Below the pieces are notes generated by a model. It was not told the origin of the DNA. It made no database searches and was given only the letters and a program-made list of their open reading frames with translations. 64,000 bases of DNA from Bosea sp. F3-2. GTDB lineage: Bacteria > Pseudomonadota > Alphaproteobacteria > Rhizobiales > Beijerinckiaceae. Position 1 is the stretch's first letter. Each line of letters opens with the position of its first letter. The translations under genes and the position numbers were made by a program. Where the stretch lies: NCBI RefSeq assembly GCF_008253865.1, contig NZ_CP042331.1, forward strand, positions 62,001 to 126,000, written 5' to 3'. Shown piece by piece: positions 1 through 8,176 of the stretch.

Positions 1-285
1 GACCTCATCCTGCTGATGACGGTCAACCCTGGCTTCGGTGGCCAGAGCTTCATCCGCTCGGTGGTCGAGAAGGTTTCACAGGTGAAGGCGCTGATCGGCG
101 ACCGCCCGATCACGCTGGAGATCGACGGCGGCGTGACGCCGGAGACCGCGCCGCTGGTCGCGAAGGCCGGCGCCGACACGCTGGTCGCCGGCTCTGCCGT
201 GTTCAAGGGCGGGCCTTCGGCCTATGCCGGGAATATCGAAGCGATCCGCAAGGCGGCCGAGGCTGCGCGGGGCGATTGGGTTTGA
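1..285 (+). CDS. rpe: Ribulose-phosphate 3-epimerase, C-terminal part (gene starts outside window)
   Basis: This is the C-terminal part (94 codons) of D-ribulose-5-phosphate 3-epimerase, which interconverts ribulose 5-phosphate and xylulose 5-phosphate in the pentose phosphate and Calvin pathways. The frame is already open at base 1, so the start lies upstream of the window. The visible part opens with the TIM-barrel signature MTVNPGFGGQ. The IDGGV strand carrying a catalytic aspartate follows, then the phosphate-binding strand AGADTLVAGSAVF. The protein ends in a normal C-terminal helix. purB follows on the same strand after a 140-base gap. The family assignment is secure; only the N-terminal half is unseen. 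Confidence 0.95.
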   Translation, partial: DLILLMTVNPGFGGQSFIRSVVEKVSQVKALIGDRPITLEIDGGVTPETAPLVAKAGADTLVAGSAVFKGGPSAYAGNIEAIRKAAEAARGDWV

Positions 286-310
286 GATTATTGCCGTTTT
301 CGGCGCCGGT

Positions 311-403
311 CGTCATGGTCGGGCTTGTCCCGACCATCCACGTCTTGGCAGATCGAGGGCGGTGTTCAAGTCGTGGATGCTCGCCACAAGGGCGAGCATG
401 ACG
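311..403. repeat. Palindromic intergenic repeat (family 5 type)
   Basis: Two related 32-base arms (311-342 and 372-403) flank a short spacer between rpe and purB. Each arm can fold into its own hairpin (GGTCGGGCTTGTCCCGACC in the first), and the two outer ends, CGTCATG and CATGACG, pair with each other. Related elements built on GTCATGCTCGGG arms occur at 47688-47764 and 63669-63813. It resembles the bacterial REP/BIME class of extragenic palindromes. Confidence 0.75.
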
Positions 404-425
404 GCGGTGTAGAGGCTGAACGAGC

Positions 426-1730
426 ATGATCCCGCGCTATTCCCGCCCCGAGATGGTCGCCATCTGGGAGCCGCAGACCCGGTTCCGCATCTGGTTCGAG
501 ATCGAGGCGCACGCCACCGACAAGCTCGCCGAGCTCGGCGTGGTGCCGAAGGAGGCCGCCGCGACCATCTGGGCCAAGGCCAAGGACGCGGTCTTCGATG
601 TCGCGCGCATCGACGAGATCGAGCGTGTCACCAAGCACGACGTCATCGCCTTCCTGACGCATCTCGCCGAGATCGTCGGGCCCGAGGCGCGTTTCGTCCA
701 CCAGGGCATGACCTCGTCGGACATCCTCGATACGACGCTTTCGGTTCAGCTCGCCCGGGCCACCGACATCCTGATCGCCGATGTCGAGGCGCTGCTCGCC
801 GCGATCAGGCGCCGCGCCTTCGAGCACAAGCTCACCCCGACGATCGGCCGCTCGCACGGCATCCATGCCGAGCCGGTGACCTTCGGGCTCAAGCTGGCGC
901 AGGCCTATGCCGAGTTCGACCGCTGCCGGGCCCGCCTCGTCGCGGCGCGGGCGGAGATCGCGACCTGCGCGATCTCGGGCGCGGTCGGCACCTTCGCCAA
1001 TATCGACCCGCAGGTCGAAGCCTATGTCGCGGAGAAGATGGGCCTCACCGTCGAGCCGGTCTCGACGCAGGTGATCCCGCGCGACCGGCACGCGATGTAT
1101 TTCGCGACGCTCGGCGTCGTCGCTTCCTGCATCGAGCGGCTGGCGATCGAGATCCGCCACCTGCAGCGCACCGAGGTCTACGAGGCGGAGGAGTATTTCT
1201 CGCCGGGCCAGAAGGGCTCCTCGGCGATGCCGCACAAGCGCAATCCCGTCCTGACCGAGAACCTGACCGGCCTTGCCCGCCTCGTGCGCGGCATGGTCAC
1301 GCCGGCGCTGGAGAACGTCGCGCTCTGGCACGAGCGCGATATCTCGCACTCTTCGGTCGAGCGCATGATCGGACCGGACGCGACGGTGACGCTCGACTTC
1401 GCGCTGGCGCGGCTGACGGGGGTCGTCGACAAGCTGCTGATCTATCCGCAGAACATGCGCAAGAACCTCGACCGGCTCGGCGGGCTGCATAATTCGCAGC
1501 GCGTCCTCCTGGCACTGACGCAGGCCGGCGCCAGCCGCGAGGATGCCTATTCCATGGTCCAGCGCAACGCGATGCGCACCTGGGAGCATGGCGAGGATTT
1601 CCTGACCAATCTGCTCGCCGACAAGGATGTGGCCGAGAAGCTCTCGGCCTCCGAACTGCAGGCAATGTTCGACGAGGGCTATCACTTCAAGCACGTCGAC
1701 ACGATCTTCCGCCGGGTGTTCGGGGAATAG
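426..1730 (+). CDS. purB: Adenylosuccinate lyase
   Basis: This enzyme of purine biosynthesis (434 aa, cytosolic homotetramer) removes fumarate from SAICAR and from adenylosuccinate. The fumarase/aspartase superfamily signature GSSAMPHKRNP lies near residues 262-272 and contains the mobile-loop serine. The TSSDILDTT segment lies near residue 96, and GRSHGIHAEP, near residue 140, carries a catalytic histidine. The length fits the bacterial short form (about 430 aa). The start at ATG 426 gives a protein beginning MIPRYSRPEM, typical for alphaproteobacterial PurB. It lies downstream of rpe in the same direction, with its own intergenic region containing a repeat. Very secure. Confidence 0.97.
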   Translation: MIPRYSRPEMVAIWEPQTRFRIWFEIEAHATDKLAELGVVPKEAAATIWAKAKDAVFDVARIDEIERVTKHDVIAFLTHLAEIVGPEARFVHQGMTSSDILDTTLSVQLARATDILIADVEALLAAIRRRAFEHKLTPTIGRSHGIHAEPVTFGLKLAQAYAEFDRCRARLVAARAEIATCAISGAVGTFANIDPQVEAYVAEKMGLTVEPVSTQVIPRDRHAMYFATLGVVASCIERLAIEIRHLQRTEVYEAEEYFSPGQKGSSAMPHKRNPVLTENLTGLARLVRGMVTPALENVALWHERDISHSSVERMIGPDATVTLDFALARLTGVVDKLLIYPQNMRKNLDRLGGLHNSQRVLLALTQAGASREDAYSMVQRNAMRTWEHGEDFLTNLLADKDVAEKLSASELQAMFDEGYHFKHVDTIFRRVFGE

Positions 1731-1773
1731 CTGACGGGCTAGACTTCGGCGACGGCAGGGCTATCTACGACCC

Positions 1774-2352
1774 ATGAAATCCTCCGACGTCGATATCCTC
1801 ATCATCCCCGGCTGGTCGGGCTCTGGCCCGGATCATTGGCAGAGCCGTTGGGAGTCCCGGCTCCACACGGCGCGCCGCGTGGTGCAGGACGACTGGTACA
1901 AGCCGTCTCGCCATGTCTGGGCCGAGCGCATCGTGCAGGCGGTGCGCAACGCGACGCGGCCGGTTGTGCTCGTCGCCCATTCGGCTGGCGTGAGCGCCGT
2001 CGCCCATGCGGCGGAACATCTGCATCCGGGCGAGGTCGCCGGCGCGTTTCTGGTTGCCCCGGCCTCCGAGAAGGCCAAGCGCGCGATTCCCGGCATGGGG
2101 CAGGATTTCATCGAGCACCGCCGCGAGAAGCTGCCGTTTCCCTCGGTGCTGATCTCCAGCGCGACCGACCCCTACTGCACGCAGGACGAGGCGCGGGAAC
2201 TGGCGAAAGCCTGGGGCTCGGAATTCGTCGATGCCGGTGACAGCGGCCATCTCAACACGGAATCCGGGCACGGCCCCTGGCCGGACGGCCTGTTGCGGTT
2301 CGCCGGGTTTCTCAAGAGCTTGAGCGCGGTTCCTCAGAGATTGAGTCAGTAG
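1774..2352 (+). CDS. RBBP9/YdeN-family alpha/beta hydrolase
   Basis: A small serine hydrolase (192 aa) of the RBBP9/YdeN family; the physiological substrate is unknown. The N-terminal strand ends in PGWSGSGPDHW, the family's oxyanion-hole region. The nucleophile elbow AHSAG places the serine at residue 70. The acid residue is the aspartate in SATDPYC, and the histidine lies in the C-terminal SGHLNTESGHGPW segment. All three catalytic positions are therefore present. No signal peptide or membrane segment is visible, so it should be cytosolic. It stands alone between purB and a methyltransferase. The family is clear, the role is not. Confidence 0.88.
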   Translation: MKSSDVDILIIPGWSGSGPDHWQSRWESRLHTARRVVQDDWYKPSRHVWAERIVQAVRNATRPVVLVAHSAGVSAVAHAAEHLHPGEVAGAFLVAPASEKAKRAIPGMGQDFIEHRREKLPFPSVLISSATDPYCTQDEARELAKAWGSEFVDAGDSGHLNTESGHGPWPDGLLRFAGFLKSLSAVPQRLSQ

Positions 2353-2412
2353 AGACGCTATCCGCCTCGCGACAGCTCGCGAGATGCATTTCGCTGACGA
2401 GACCTTTCGAGC

Positions 2413-3078
2413 ATGGATGCATTCTCTGATCCGCAAGCCGTCGCCCGCTACGCCGAGGGGCCGCCGCGTCAGGTGCCGGGCTTCGCCGATCTGCAGCGCA
2501 TGGTTATGCTCCTCCTTGCGGAGCGGGCGCCGGACGATGCGCGGGTGCTGGTGCTCGGCGCGGGCGGTGGACTGGAAATCAAGGCATTTGCCGAGGCGCG
2601 ACCCGGCTGGCGGTTCGATGGGGTCGATCCGTCCGCCGAAATGCTTGATCTCGCAAAGCTGACCCTCGGCCCTCTGGTTGCCCGCGCGGATCTACACCAT
2701 GGGCTGATCGACATCGCGCCCGAGGGGCCGTTCGATGCCGCAGCCTGCATCCTGACCTTGCACTTCGTCGAACGTGGGGAGCGCCTGCGCACGCTTCGAG
2801 AGGTACGCCGGCGCCTGAAGCCTGGGGCTCCCTTCGCGGTCGGGCATTTCAGCATCCCGCAAGGCGAGGGCGATCTTTGGCTGTCGCGCTATGCCGCCTT
2901 CGCAGCATCTTCCGGCATCGAGCCGGCGCAGGCGCAGAAGGCGCGGTCGATGATCGCCGAGCGCCTGCCGATCCTCGCTCCCGAAGAGGATGAGCAGCTT
3001 CTGCGCGATGCCGGCTTCAGCGACGTCAGCCTCTTCTATGCCGGCTTCGCCTTCCGCGGCTGGGTCGCCTACGCCTGA
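2413..3078 (+). CDS. Class I SAM-dependent methyltransferase
   Basis: A small soluble methyltransferase (221 aa) with a Rossmann fold. Motif I is LVLGAGGGLEIKAF (about residues 44-57). The acidic residue of motif II is in GVDPSAEMLDLAK, and the motif IV region is FDAAACILTLHFV. The C-terminal part (LRDAGFSDVSLFYAGFAF) is a typical closing hairpin. The acceptor substrate cannot be told from sequence. The ATG at 2413 is the first start that keeps the whole SAM fold. It runs in the same direction as the hydrolase upstream, 60 bases apart, so co-transcription is possible. Convergent with the kinase-like gene that follows. Confidence 0.85.
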   Translation: MDAFSDPQAVARYAEGPPRQVPGFADLQRMVMLLLAERAPDDARVLVLGAGGGLEIKAFAEARPGWRFDGVDPSAEMLDLAKLTLGPLVARADLHHGLIDIAPEGPFDAAACILTLHFVERGERLRTLREVRRRLKPGAPFAVGHFSIPQGEGDLWLSRYAAFAASSGIEPAQAQKARSMIAERLPILAPEEDEQLLRDAGFSDVSLFYAGFAFRGWVAYA

Positions 3079-3107
3079 ACGGTTCCGCAAACGGCCCGAA
3101 GCGGATG

Positions 3108-4019
3108 CTACGCCCCGGAAAGTCGGCGGTGGTCCGCGATGACCTCGGCTACGATCCTCCGAGCTTTTTCCATCGACCACTGATCTCCATCAGCGCTTGC
3201 GACGGTGATGAGAGCTTTCCACAGCGCCCATCCTCGAGCGCGTCTCCAAGTGTCGTCATCAAACGGAAGTTCAGCACGAAACACGGCGCGACTATCGCCG
3301 GAAAATTCTGTCCATGCCATCACCAGATCGCAGGCGGGGTCGCCGACCGCCGAGCTTCCGAAATCAATCACCGCGTAAAGGTCTCCGTCCTTTACCAGCA
3401 GATTGCCCGAAGCCACATCACCGTGAACCCATAACGGCTGGCGACGCCATTCCGACGAGAGCGCCGCAGCCCATACTTCGGCAGCGGAGGCGGTATCTAT
3501 CCTTCCGGTGAGCGCAGACAGGGCGGCCCGGGTTTCCGTGTCATAGACGGCAAGATGCCCGCCACGATGAAAATTGTGGCTCCCCGCCGCAGGTCCGTTG
3601 GTTGCATCGATACGGTGCAGTGCAGCCAGGAACAAAGCCAGTGATCGGGCAAAAGCTGGTCGGTCGGTAATACTGCCTGTCGTTGCAGGCTGGCCTTCAA
3701 GCCATCGATAGATCGACCAGGGCCAAGGATAGCCTTCGGCTGGCGCGCCCATCGCCAACGGAGCCGGGACCGGGAGTGGCAAATGTGGAGCGAGCCTCGG
3801 CAGCCAGCGGTGCTCCTTTTCGACTTGCGCGACGTAAAGTTCTGCGCTCGGCAACCGAACGGACAGTTCCTGGCCAAGCCGAAAGGTTCGATTATCCCAG
3901 CCCCCAGGTTGGACGGCTTCCAATGGCAAGGTTGCGTATTGCGGAAATTGCGCTTCGATCAGCCGTCTGACCAGTTCGATGTTGATGACGACGGACAGGT
4001 GTTCCTCCAAATTTGGCAT
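3108..4019 (-). CDS. Aminoglycoside phosphotransferase family kinase
   Basis: A protein of the APH/choline-kinase-like phosphotransferase superfamily (303 aa from ATG 4019; a TTG at 4037 would add six residues). The Brenner motif WVHGDVASGNLL supplies the catalytic aspartate and metal-binding asparagine. AVIDFGSSAVGDPACDL supplies the metal-binding DFG aspartate. The N-terminal part (GGWDNRTFRLG, SVRLP) forms the nucleotide-binding lobe. The family includes antibiotic kinases, but many chromosomal members act on small metabolites, so resistance cannot be claimed. Base composition here and in the next gene looks more AT-rich than its neighbours, hinting at later acquisition. Confidence 0.85.
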   Translation of the reverse strand: MPNLEEHLSVVINIELVRRLIEAQFPQYATLPLEAVQPGGWDNRTFRLGQELSVRLPSAELYVAQVEKEHRWLPRLAPHLPLPVPAPLAMGAPAEGYPWPWSIYRWLEGQPATTGSITDRPAFARSLALFLAALHRIDATNGPAAGSHNFHRGGHLAVYDTETRAALSALTGRIDTASAAEVWAAALSSEWRRQPLWVHGDVASGNLLVKDGDLYAVIDFGSSAVGDPACDLVMAWTEFSGDSRAVFRAELPFDDDTWRRARGWALWKALITVASADGDQWSMEKARRIVAEVIADHRRLSGA

Positions 4020-4123
4020 CACTGTTTCTTGCAACACCGAATTCGGCTTTCCACCCTAGCCGGGTTCGTTTCGTTGAGTCCCATCAATTGCTATGTTCGG
4101 CCCCTTACGAAGGCGACAACGTC

Positions 4124-4564
4124 ATGAAACTCGCTCACATCAACTTGGTTGCGCGAGATGCAAAAGCACTCGCTGTCTTCTATGTGAACGTCTTCAAATG
4201 CGGATACCTTCGTGAATCCAAGGTTTTGTCGGGCGAGAAAGTATCGCGAGGCAACGGTCTTCCGAATTCCGAGATATACTCGATCTGGCTGAAATTCCCC
4301 GATTGCGATGCCCCATTCCTGGAGATACATGAGCACAAAGTCATGCATGACCGGAAGCAGCCAAGGGTGAATGAGCCTGGCTTCGGGCATCTCTCCTTTC
4401 AGGTGGAAGATATCAGCGCGGTGCTGTCGGCGGTCACCGAAGCCGGCGGCGCGCGGGTCGGCGAAGTCACAGACTTTGGATCGAGGGACAAGCCATTTCT
4501 AATTGCCTATGTGCGCGATCCGGAAGGCAATATTCTTGAGCTTGAGCAGCCTTGCAATCAATGA
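4124..4564 (+). CDS. VOC-family (glyoxalase/dioxygenase fold) protein
   Basis: A 146-aa vicinal-oxygen-chelate protein with two beta-alpha-beta-beta-beta modules. Four likely metal ligands sit at the family positions: His in MKLAHINLV, Glu in FLEIHEH, His in GFGHLSFQVED and Glu in GNILELEQ. The family includes glyoxalase I, fosfomycin-type thiol transferases and ring-cleaving dioxygenases; the substrate is not evident. The start is set at ATG 4124, because the motif-bearing first strand begins directly there. It has lower GC than the surrounding genes and is divergent from the APH-family gene, so the two may have arrived together. Confidence 0.85.
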   Translation: MKLAHINLVARDAKALAVFYVNVFKCGYLRESKVLSGEKVSRGNGLPNSEIYSIWLKFPDCDAPFLEIHEHKVMHDRKQPRVNEPGFGHLSFQVEDISAVLSAVTEAGGARVGEVTDFGSRDKPFLIAYVRDPEGNILELEQPCNQ

Positions 4565-4683
4565 AAGTGCCGGCGGCAGCATTGTCCGTATCCTGCTGCT
4601 TCCGCTGAGTGAAACGCAAAGATCGCTTCCCGCTTATCGTGGACATTCACCGAAGCCAACGCCTTGGTTCCTTCCGCCCAATA

Positions 4684-4718
4684 GAAAAGCCGCCCCGGAT
4701 CGTCCGGGGCGGCTCTTT
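4684..4718. terminator. Bidirectional intrinsic terminator
   Basis: A perfect 12-bp stem (4688-4699 with 4703-4714, arm AGCCGCCCCGGA) closes a 3-base loop. It is flanked by AAAA on the left and TCTTTT on the right, so it can end transcription from both directions. It lies between the convergent VOC gene and livK and fits a shared Rho-independent terminator. Confidence 0.9.
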
Positions 4719-4746
4719 TCGTTGGAGGCTGGATCAGCCGCCGAGA

Positions 4747-5862
4747 TCAGTTCTCGACATAGGTGATCTTGCCGTCGGCACCCTTCTTCCAGGTGTAGAC
4801 GGTGTAGTCCGGACGGGTGATGTCGCCCTTCTTGTCGAAGCCGATGTCGCCGATCACGGTCTTGACCGGCTGGCCGCCATGCAGCGCCTCGGCGATCTTC
4901 TTCGGATCGGTCGAGTTCGCGCGCTTGGCGCCTTCCGCCATGACCTGGACGGCGGCGTAGCTGTAGAGCGTGTAGGCTTCCGGCTTGAAGTTCTTGGCCT
5001 CGAACTTCTTGACGACGGCGGCCGCCTCCGGGCGCTTCTGCGGGTCCGGCGGGAAGGTCATCAGCGTGCCTTCGACACCGGGGCCGCCGATCGTGGCGAA
5101 CTCGTCGGTGGTGATGCCGTCACCGGAGACGAGAACGGTCTTCAGGCCCTGGTCGCGCATCTGGCGCACGATCAGGCCGCCTTCGGTGTGCAGGCCACCC
5201 CAGTAGAGGTAGTCGGCGCCGGACGCCTTGATCTTGGAGACGAGCGCCGAGAAGTCCTTCTCGCCGGCGTTGACGCCTTCGTAGAGCACTTCCTTGACGC
5301 CGCCGGCGTTGAGGCCCTTCTTGGTCACGTCGGCCAGGCCCTGACCATAGGTGGTCTTGTCATGGACGACGGCGATCTTCTTGTCCTTGAAGTTCTTCAG
5401 CAGATAGGCGGCGGCGACGCCGCCCTGCTGATCGTCACGGCCGCAGGTGCGGAAGGTGTTCCAGAGGCCGCGCTCGGTGACCTTTGGGTTGGTGGCCGAA
5501 GGCGAGATCATCAGGATGCCGTTCTCGGCATAGACTTCGGAGGCCGGCATGGTGACGCCGGAGTTGAAGTGGCCGAGGACCCATTTCACGCCGTCGCCGA
5601 CGAACTTGTTGGCGACCGAGACGCCCTGCTTCGGATCGGAGACGTCGTCGCCGACCGACATGGTGAGCTTCTGGCCGAGGACGCCGCCAGCGGCGTTGAT
5701 GTCCTCGACCGCTTGCTCGGCGCCGTTCTTGAGCTGTGCGCCGAATGCGGCGTTCGGACCGGTGATCGGGCCGCCGACGCCGAGCTTGATCTGCGCATTG
5801 GCCACGCCGGACATGGCGAGGACCGCGCCGAGCGCAATGCCGCCCAACAGCAGTTTCTTCAT
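4747..5862 (-). CDS. livK: Branched-chain amino acid ABC transporter, periplasmic substrate-binding protein
   Basis: The periplasmic receptor (371 aa) of the Liv-type importer encoded just upstream. A Sec signal peptide (MKKLLLGGIALGAVLAMSG then VANAQ) precedes the mature N-terminus IKLGVGGPITGPNAAFGAQ, typical of LivJ/LivK periplasmic proteins. The ligand region SPSATNPKVTERG matches the Leu/Ile/Val-binding family. The start at 5862 is supported by a GGGGAG ribosome-binding site; the open frame continues upstream but lacks homology. It is the last gene of the minus-strand liv cluster, after the DUF6867 gene. The exact ligand (branched-chain or another amino acid) is inferred from family only. 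Confidence 0.93.
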   Translation of the reverse strand: MKKLLLGGIALGAVLAMSGVANAQIKLGVGGPITGPNAAFGAQLKNGAEQAVEDINAAGGVLGQKLTMSVGDDVSDPKQGVSVANKFVGDGVKWVLGHFNSGVTMPASEVYAENGILMISPSATNPKVTERGLWNTFRTCGRDDQQGGVAAAYLLKNFKDKKIAVVHDKTTYGQGLADVTKKGLNAGGVKEVLYEGVNAGEKDFSALVSKIKASGADYLYWGGLHTEGGLIVRQMRDQGLKTVLVSGDGITTDEFATIGGPGVEGTLMTFPPDPQKRPEAAAVVKKFEAKNFKPEAYTLYSYAAVQVMAEGAKRANSTDPKKIAEALHGGQPVKTVIGDIGFDKKGDITRPDYTVYTWKKGADGKITYVEN

Positions 5863-5990
5863 GTGATGCAACTCCCCTCGATGATTGACAACGGGCTGGA
5901 CGGTCCGCCCGTCTCGGTGCGTTTTTGTCACCCTAAGCCGCAGTCTTGCGCTTTTTCGGTGGTCTGTCACGCACCAAGCTCGTGAGCTCT

Positions 5991-6365
5991 TCAGAGCAAT
6001 TCAGGCCTGATTACGACCCCGGCGCGAGGCTTCCAGCCGAAGGGGCCGGCGCGCTCGAAGAGCCAGTGATATTGCCGCGTCATCTGCTTGGCGCGGTTAT
6101 AGCGCCAGCCGGCAAAGCCGAAGGCGAGCAGCACGATGCAGTCGACGATGTAGTAGTGCAGCGTCAGCAGCGTGGCCTGGAACAGCGCGAAATGAATGAA
6201 GCGCACGAACAGGCCGAGGATCAGCATGTAGAGGACGAGCTGCCAGTTCGGCCGCCAGGTGATGGCGATGGCGCGGCCGGCCATCCAGGCGAGCCAGCCA
6301 CCCATGATCACGGTGACCAGCAGGAAGAGCCAGATCGTCGGTTCTTCGTAGATGATGCCCTGCAT
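5991..6365 (-). CDS. DUF6867-type small membrane protein of the liv cluster
   Basis: A 124-aa integral membrane protein with three hydrophobic segments: roughly residues 10-32 (IWLFLLVTVIMGGWLAWMAG), 40-62 (WQLVLYMLILGLFVRFIHF) and 66-88. A basic cytosolic tail follows (RYNRAKQMTRQYHWLFERAG). As I recall, proteins of this kind sit beside Liv ABC genes in many Rhizobiales and are classed as DUF6867; no function is established. Here it lies between livF and livK, which suggests an accessory role in the transporter. A terminator-like hairpin and a repeat separate it from livF, so its expression may be uncoupled from livHMGF. Confidence 0.8.
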   Translation of the reverse strand: MQGIIYEEPTIWLFLLVTVIMGGWLAWMAGRAIAITWRPNWQLVLYMLILGLFVRFIHFALFQATLLTLHYYIVDCIVLLAFGFAGWRYNRAKQMTRQYHWLFERAGPFGWKPRAGVVIRPELL

Positions 6366-6385
6366 CTCGTGCTCCCGGCTTCACG

Positions 6386-6490
6386 CTAGACCGCCGCGCG
6401 TCCGATCGGACGCGATGACGGTGATCAATCTAGTCGTTATCGCATCGGATTTTTCCGAAAAGTGGAATCCACTTTTCGGTCCGATGCTAT
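6386..6490 (+). repeat. Dispersed palindromic repeat, family 1 copy A
   Basis: A roughly 105-bp element made of a short hairpin (GCGTCCGATCGGACGC) followed by a long nested one. The nested hairpin has outer arms GCATCGGA/TCCGATGC and an inner arm CCGAAAAGTGG. The same unit occurs at 29476-29579, 33439-33536 (inverted), 40669-40772 and 53608-53711. This copy lies between livF and the DUF6867 gene. Confidence 0.9.
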
Positions 6491-6551
6491 GGGGTGGAAG
6501 CGGCCAGCGTCGCCACAGCGATGGCATGGCAGGCGCGCAGCCGTCTCTCAT

Positions 6552-6587
6552 CAAAAAGTTGCAGCGGCAGGCGCAAGCCCCTGCCGC
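6552..6587 (-). terminator. Intrinsic terminator downstream of livF
   Basis: On the minus strand an 8-bp perfect stem (GCGGCAGG pairing with CCTGCCGC, 6564-6587) is followed by TGCAA and then CTTTTT. It lies 7 bases after the livF stop codon. It should end most transcripts of livHMGF before the DUF6867 and livK genes, or set their relative level. Confidence 0.7.
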
Positions 6588-6593
6588 CAGCCA

Positions 6594-7321
<728 letters not shown>

Positions 7322-7325
<4 letters not shown>

Positions 7326-8176
7326 GAGATGCCGACCTCCGCTTCCACCACTTCGACCTCTTCATCGTCGACGCCGAGATAGGCGGCGATGACCTTCGGG
7401 TCGGCCTGAACTTCGGCCGGCGTGCCGTCGGCGATCTTGGTGCCGTAGTCCAGGACCACGACATGGTCCGAAATTTCCATGACCACCGACATGTCGTGCT
7501 CGATCAGCAGCAGCGCCGTGCCGAGATCCTTGCGGATCGAGAGCAGCAGCGTGTTGAGGTCATGGCTTTCGCGCGGGTTGAGGCCGGCGGCCGGCTCGTC
7601 GAGGCAGAGCAGGACGGGATCGGTGCACATGGCGCGCGCGATCTCGAGACGACGCTGGTCGCCATAGGGCAGGTCGGCGGCGGGATCATCGGCGCGGTGG
7701 ATCAGATTGATCTTCTCAAGCCAGAACTTGGCCTTCTCGACCGCCTCCTTCTCGCGCGCCTTGTAGCCGCCGACACCGAGCACGCCGAGGAAGGTGAAGC
7801 CCGAGGCGATCATCAGCGGGTTGTGCTGGGCGATGAGCAGGTTCTCCAGCACCGTCATGCCGCCGAAGAGGCGGATGTTCTGGAAGGTGCGGGCGACCTT
7901 GGCCTTCCAGGAGATGCGGAAGTCGGGCATACGCTCGAGCAGGAAGCTCGAGCCGTCGTCATGGTTGAGCGAGATCAGGCCCTGCGTCGGCTTGTAGAAA
8001 CCGGTGATGCAGTTGAACACCGTGGTCTTGCCAGCGCCGTTGGGGCCGATCAGCGCGGTGATCTCGCCCTTGCGGGCCTCGAAGGAGAGGGCGTTGACGG
8101 CGGTCAGGCCGCCGAAGCGCATGGTGACCTGCTCGACCTCGAGCAGGGGGCGGCCGGAGGGTGCGGTCGAGGCCAT
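7322..8176 (-). CDS. livG: Branched-chain amino acid ABC transporter ATP-binding protein LivG
   Basis: The second ATPase (284 aa) of the importer. Walker A is GPNGAGKTT near residue 42. Unlike the commonest LSGG form, the signature region reads DLPYGDQRRLEIARAM, as usual in LivG. Walker B is LLCLDEPAAGLNP, and the H-loop is LLIEHDM. A C-terminal tail (GVDDEEVEVVEAEVGIS) is longer and more acidic than in E. coli LivG. The ATG overlaps the livM stop by one base and the stop overlaps the livF start by four bases, so livM-livG-livF are tightly coupled. Confidence 0.96.

Noticed and set aside
366..1694. 442-residue antisense frame opposite purB
   Set aside because: It is rich in Arg/Asp/Leu with no family resemblance and lies fully under purB; it is the usual shadow of a high-GC gene.
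4609..5985. 458-residue plus-strand frame opposite livK
   Set aside because: It crosses the terminator and livK in antisense and has no homology.
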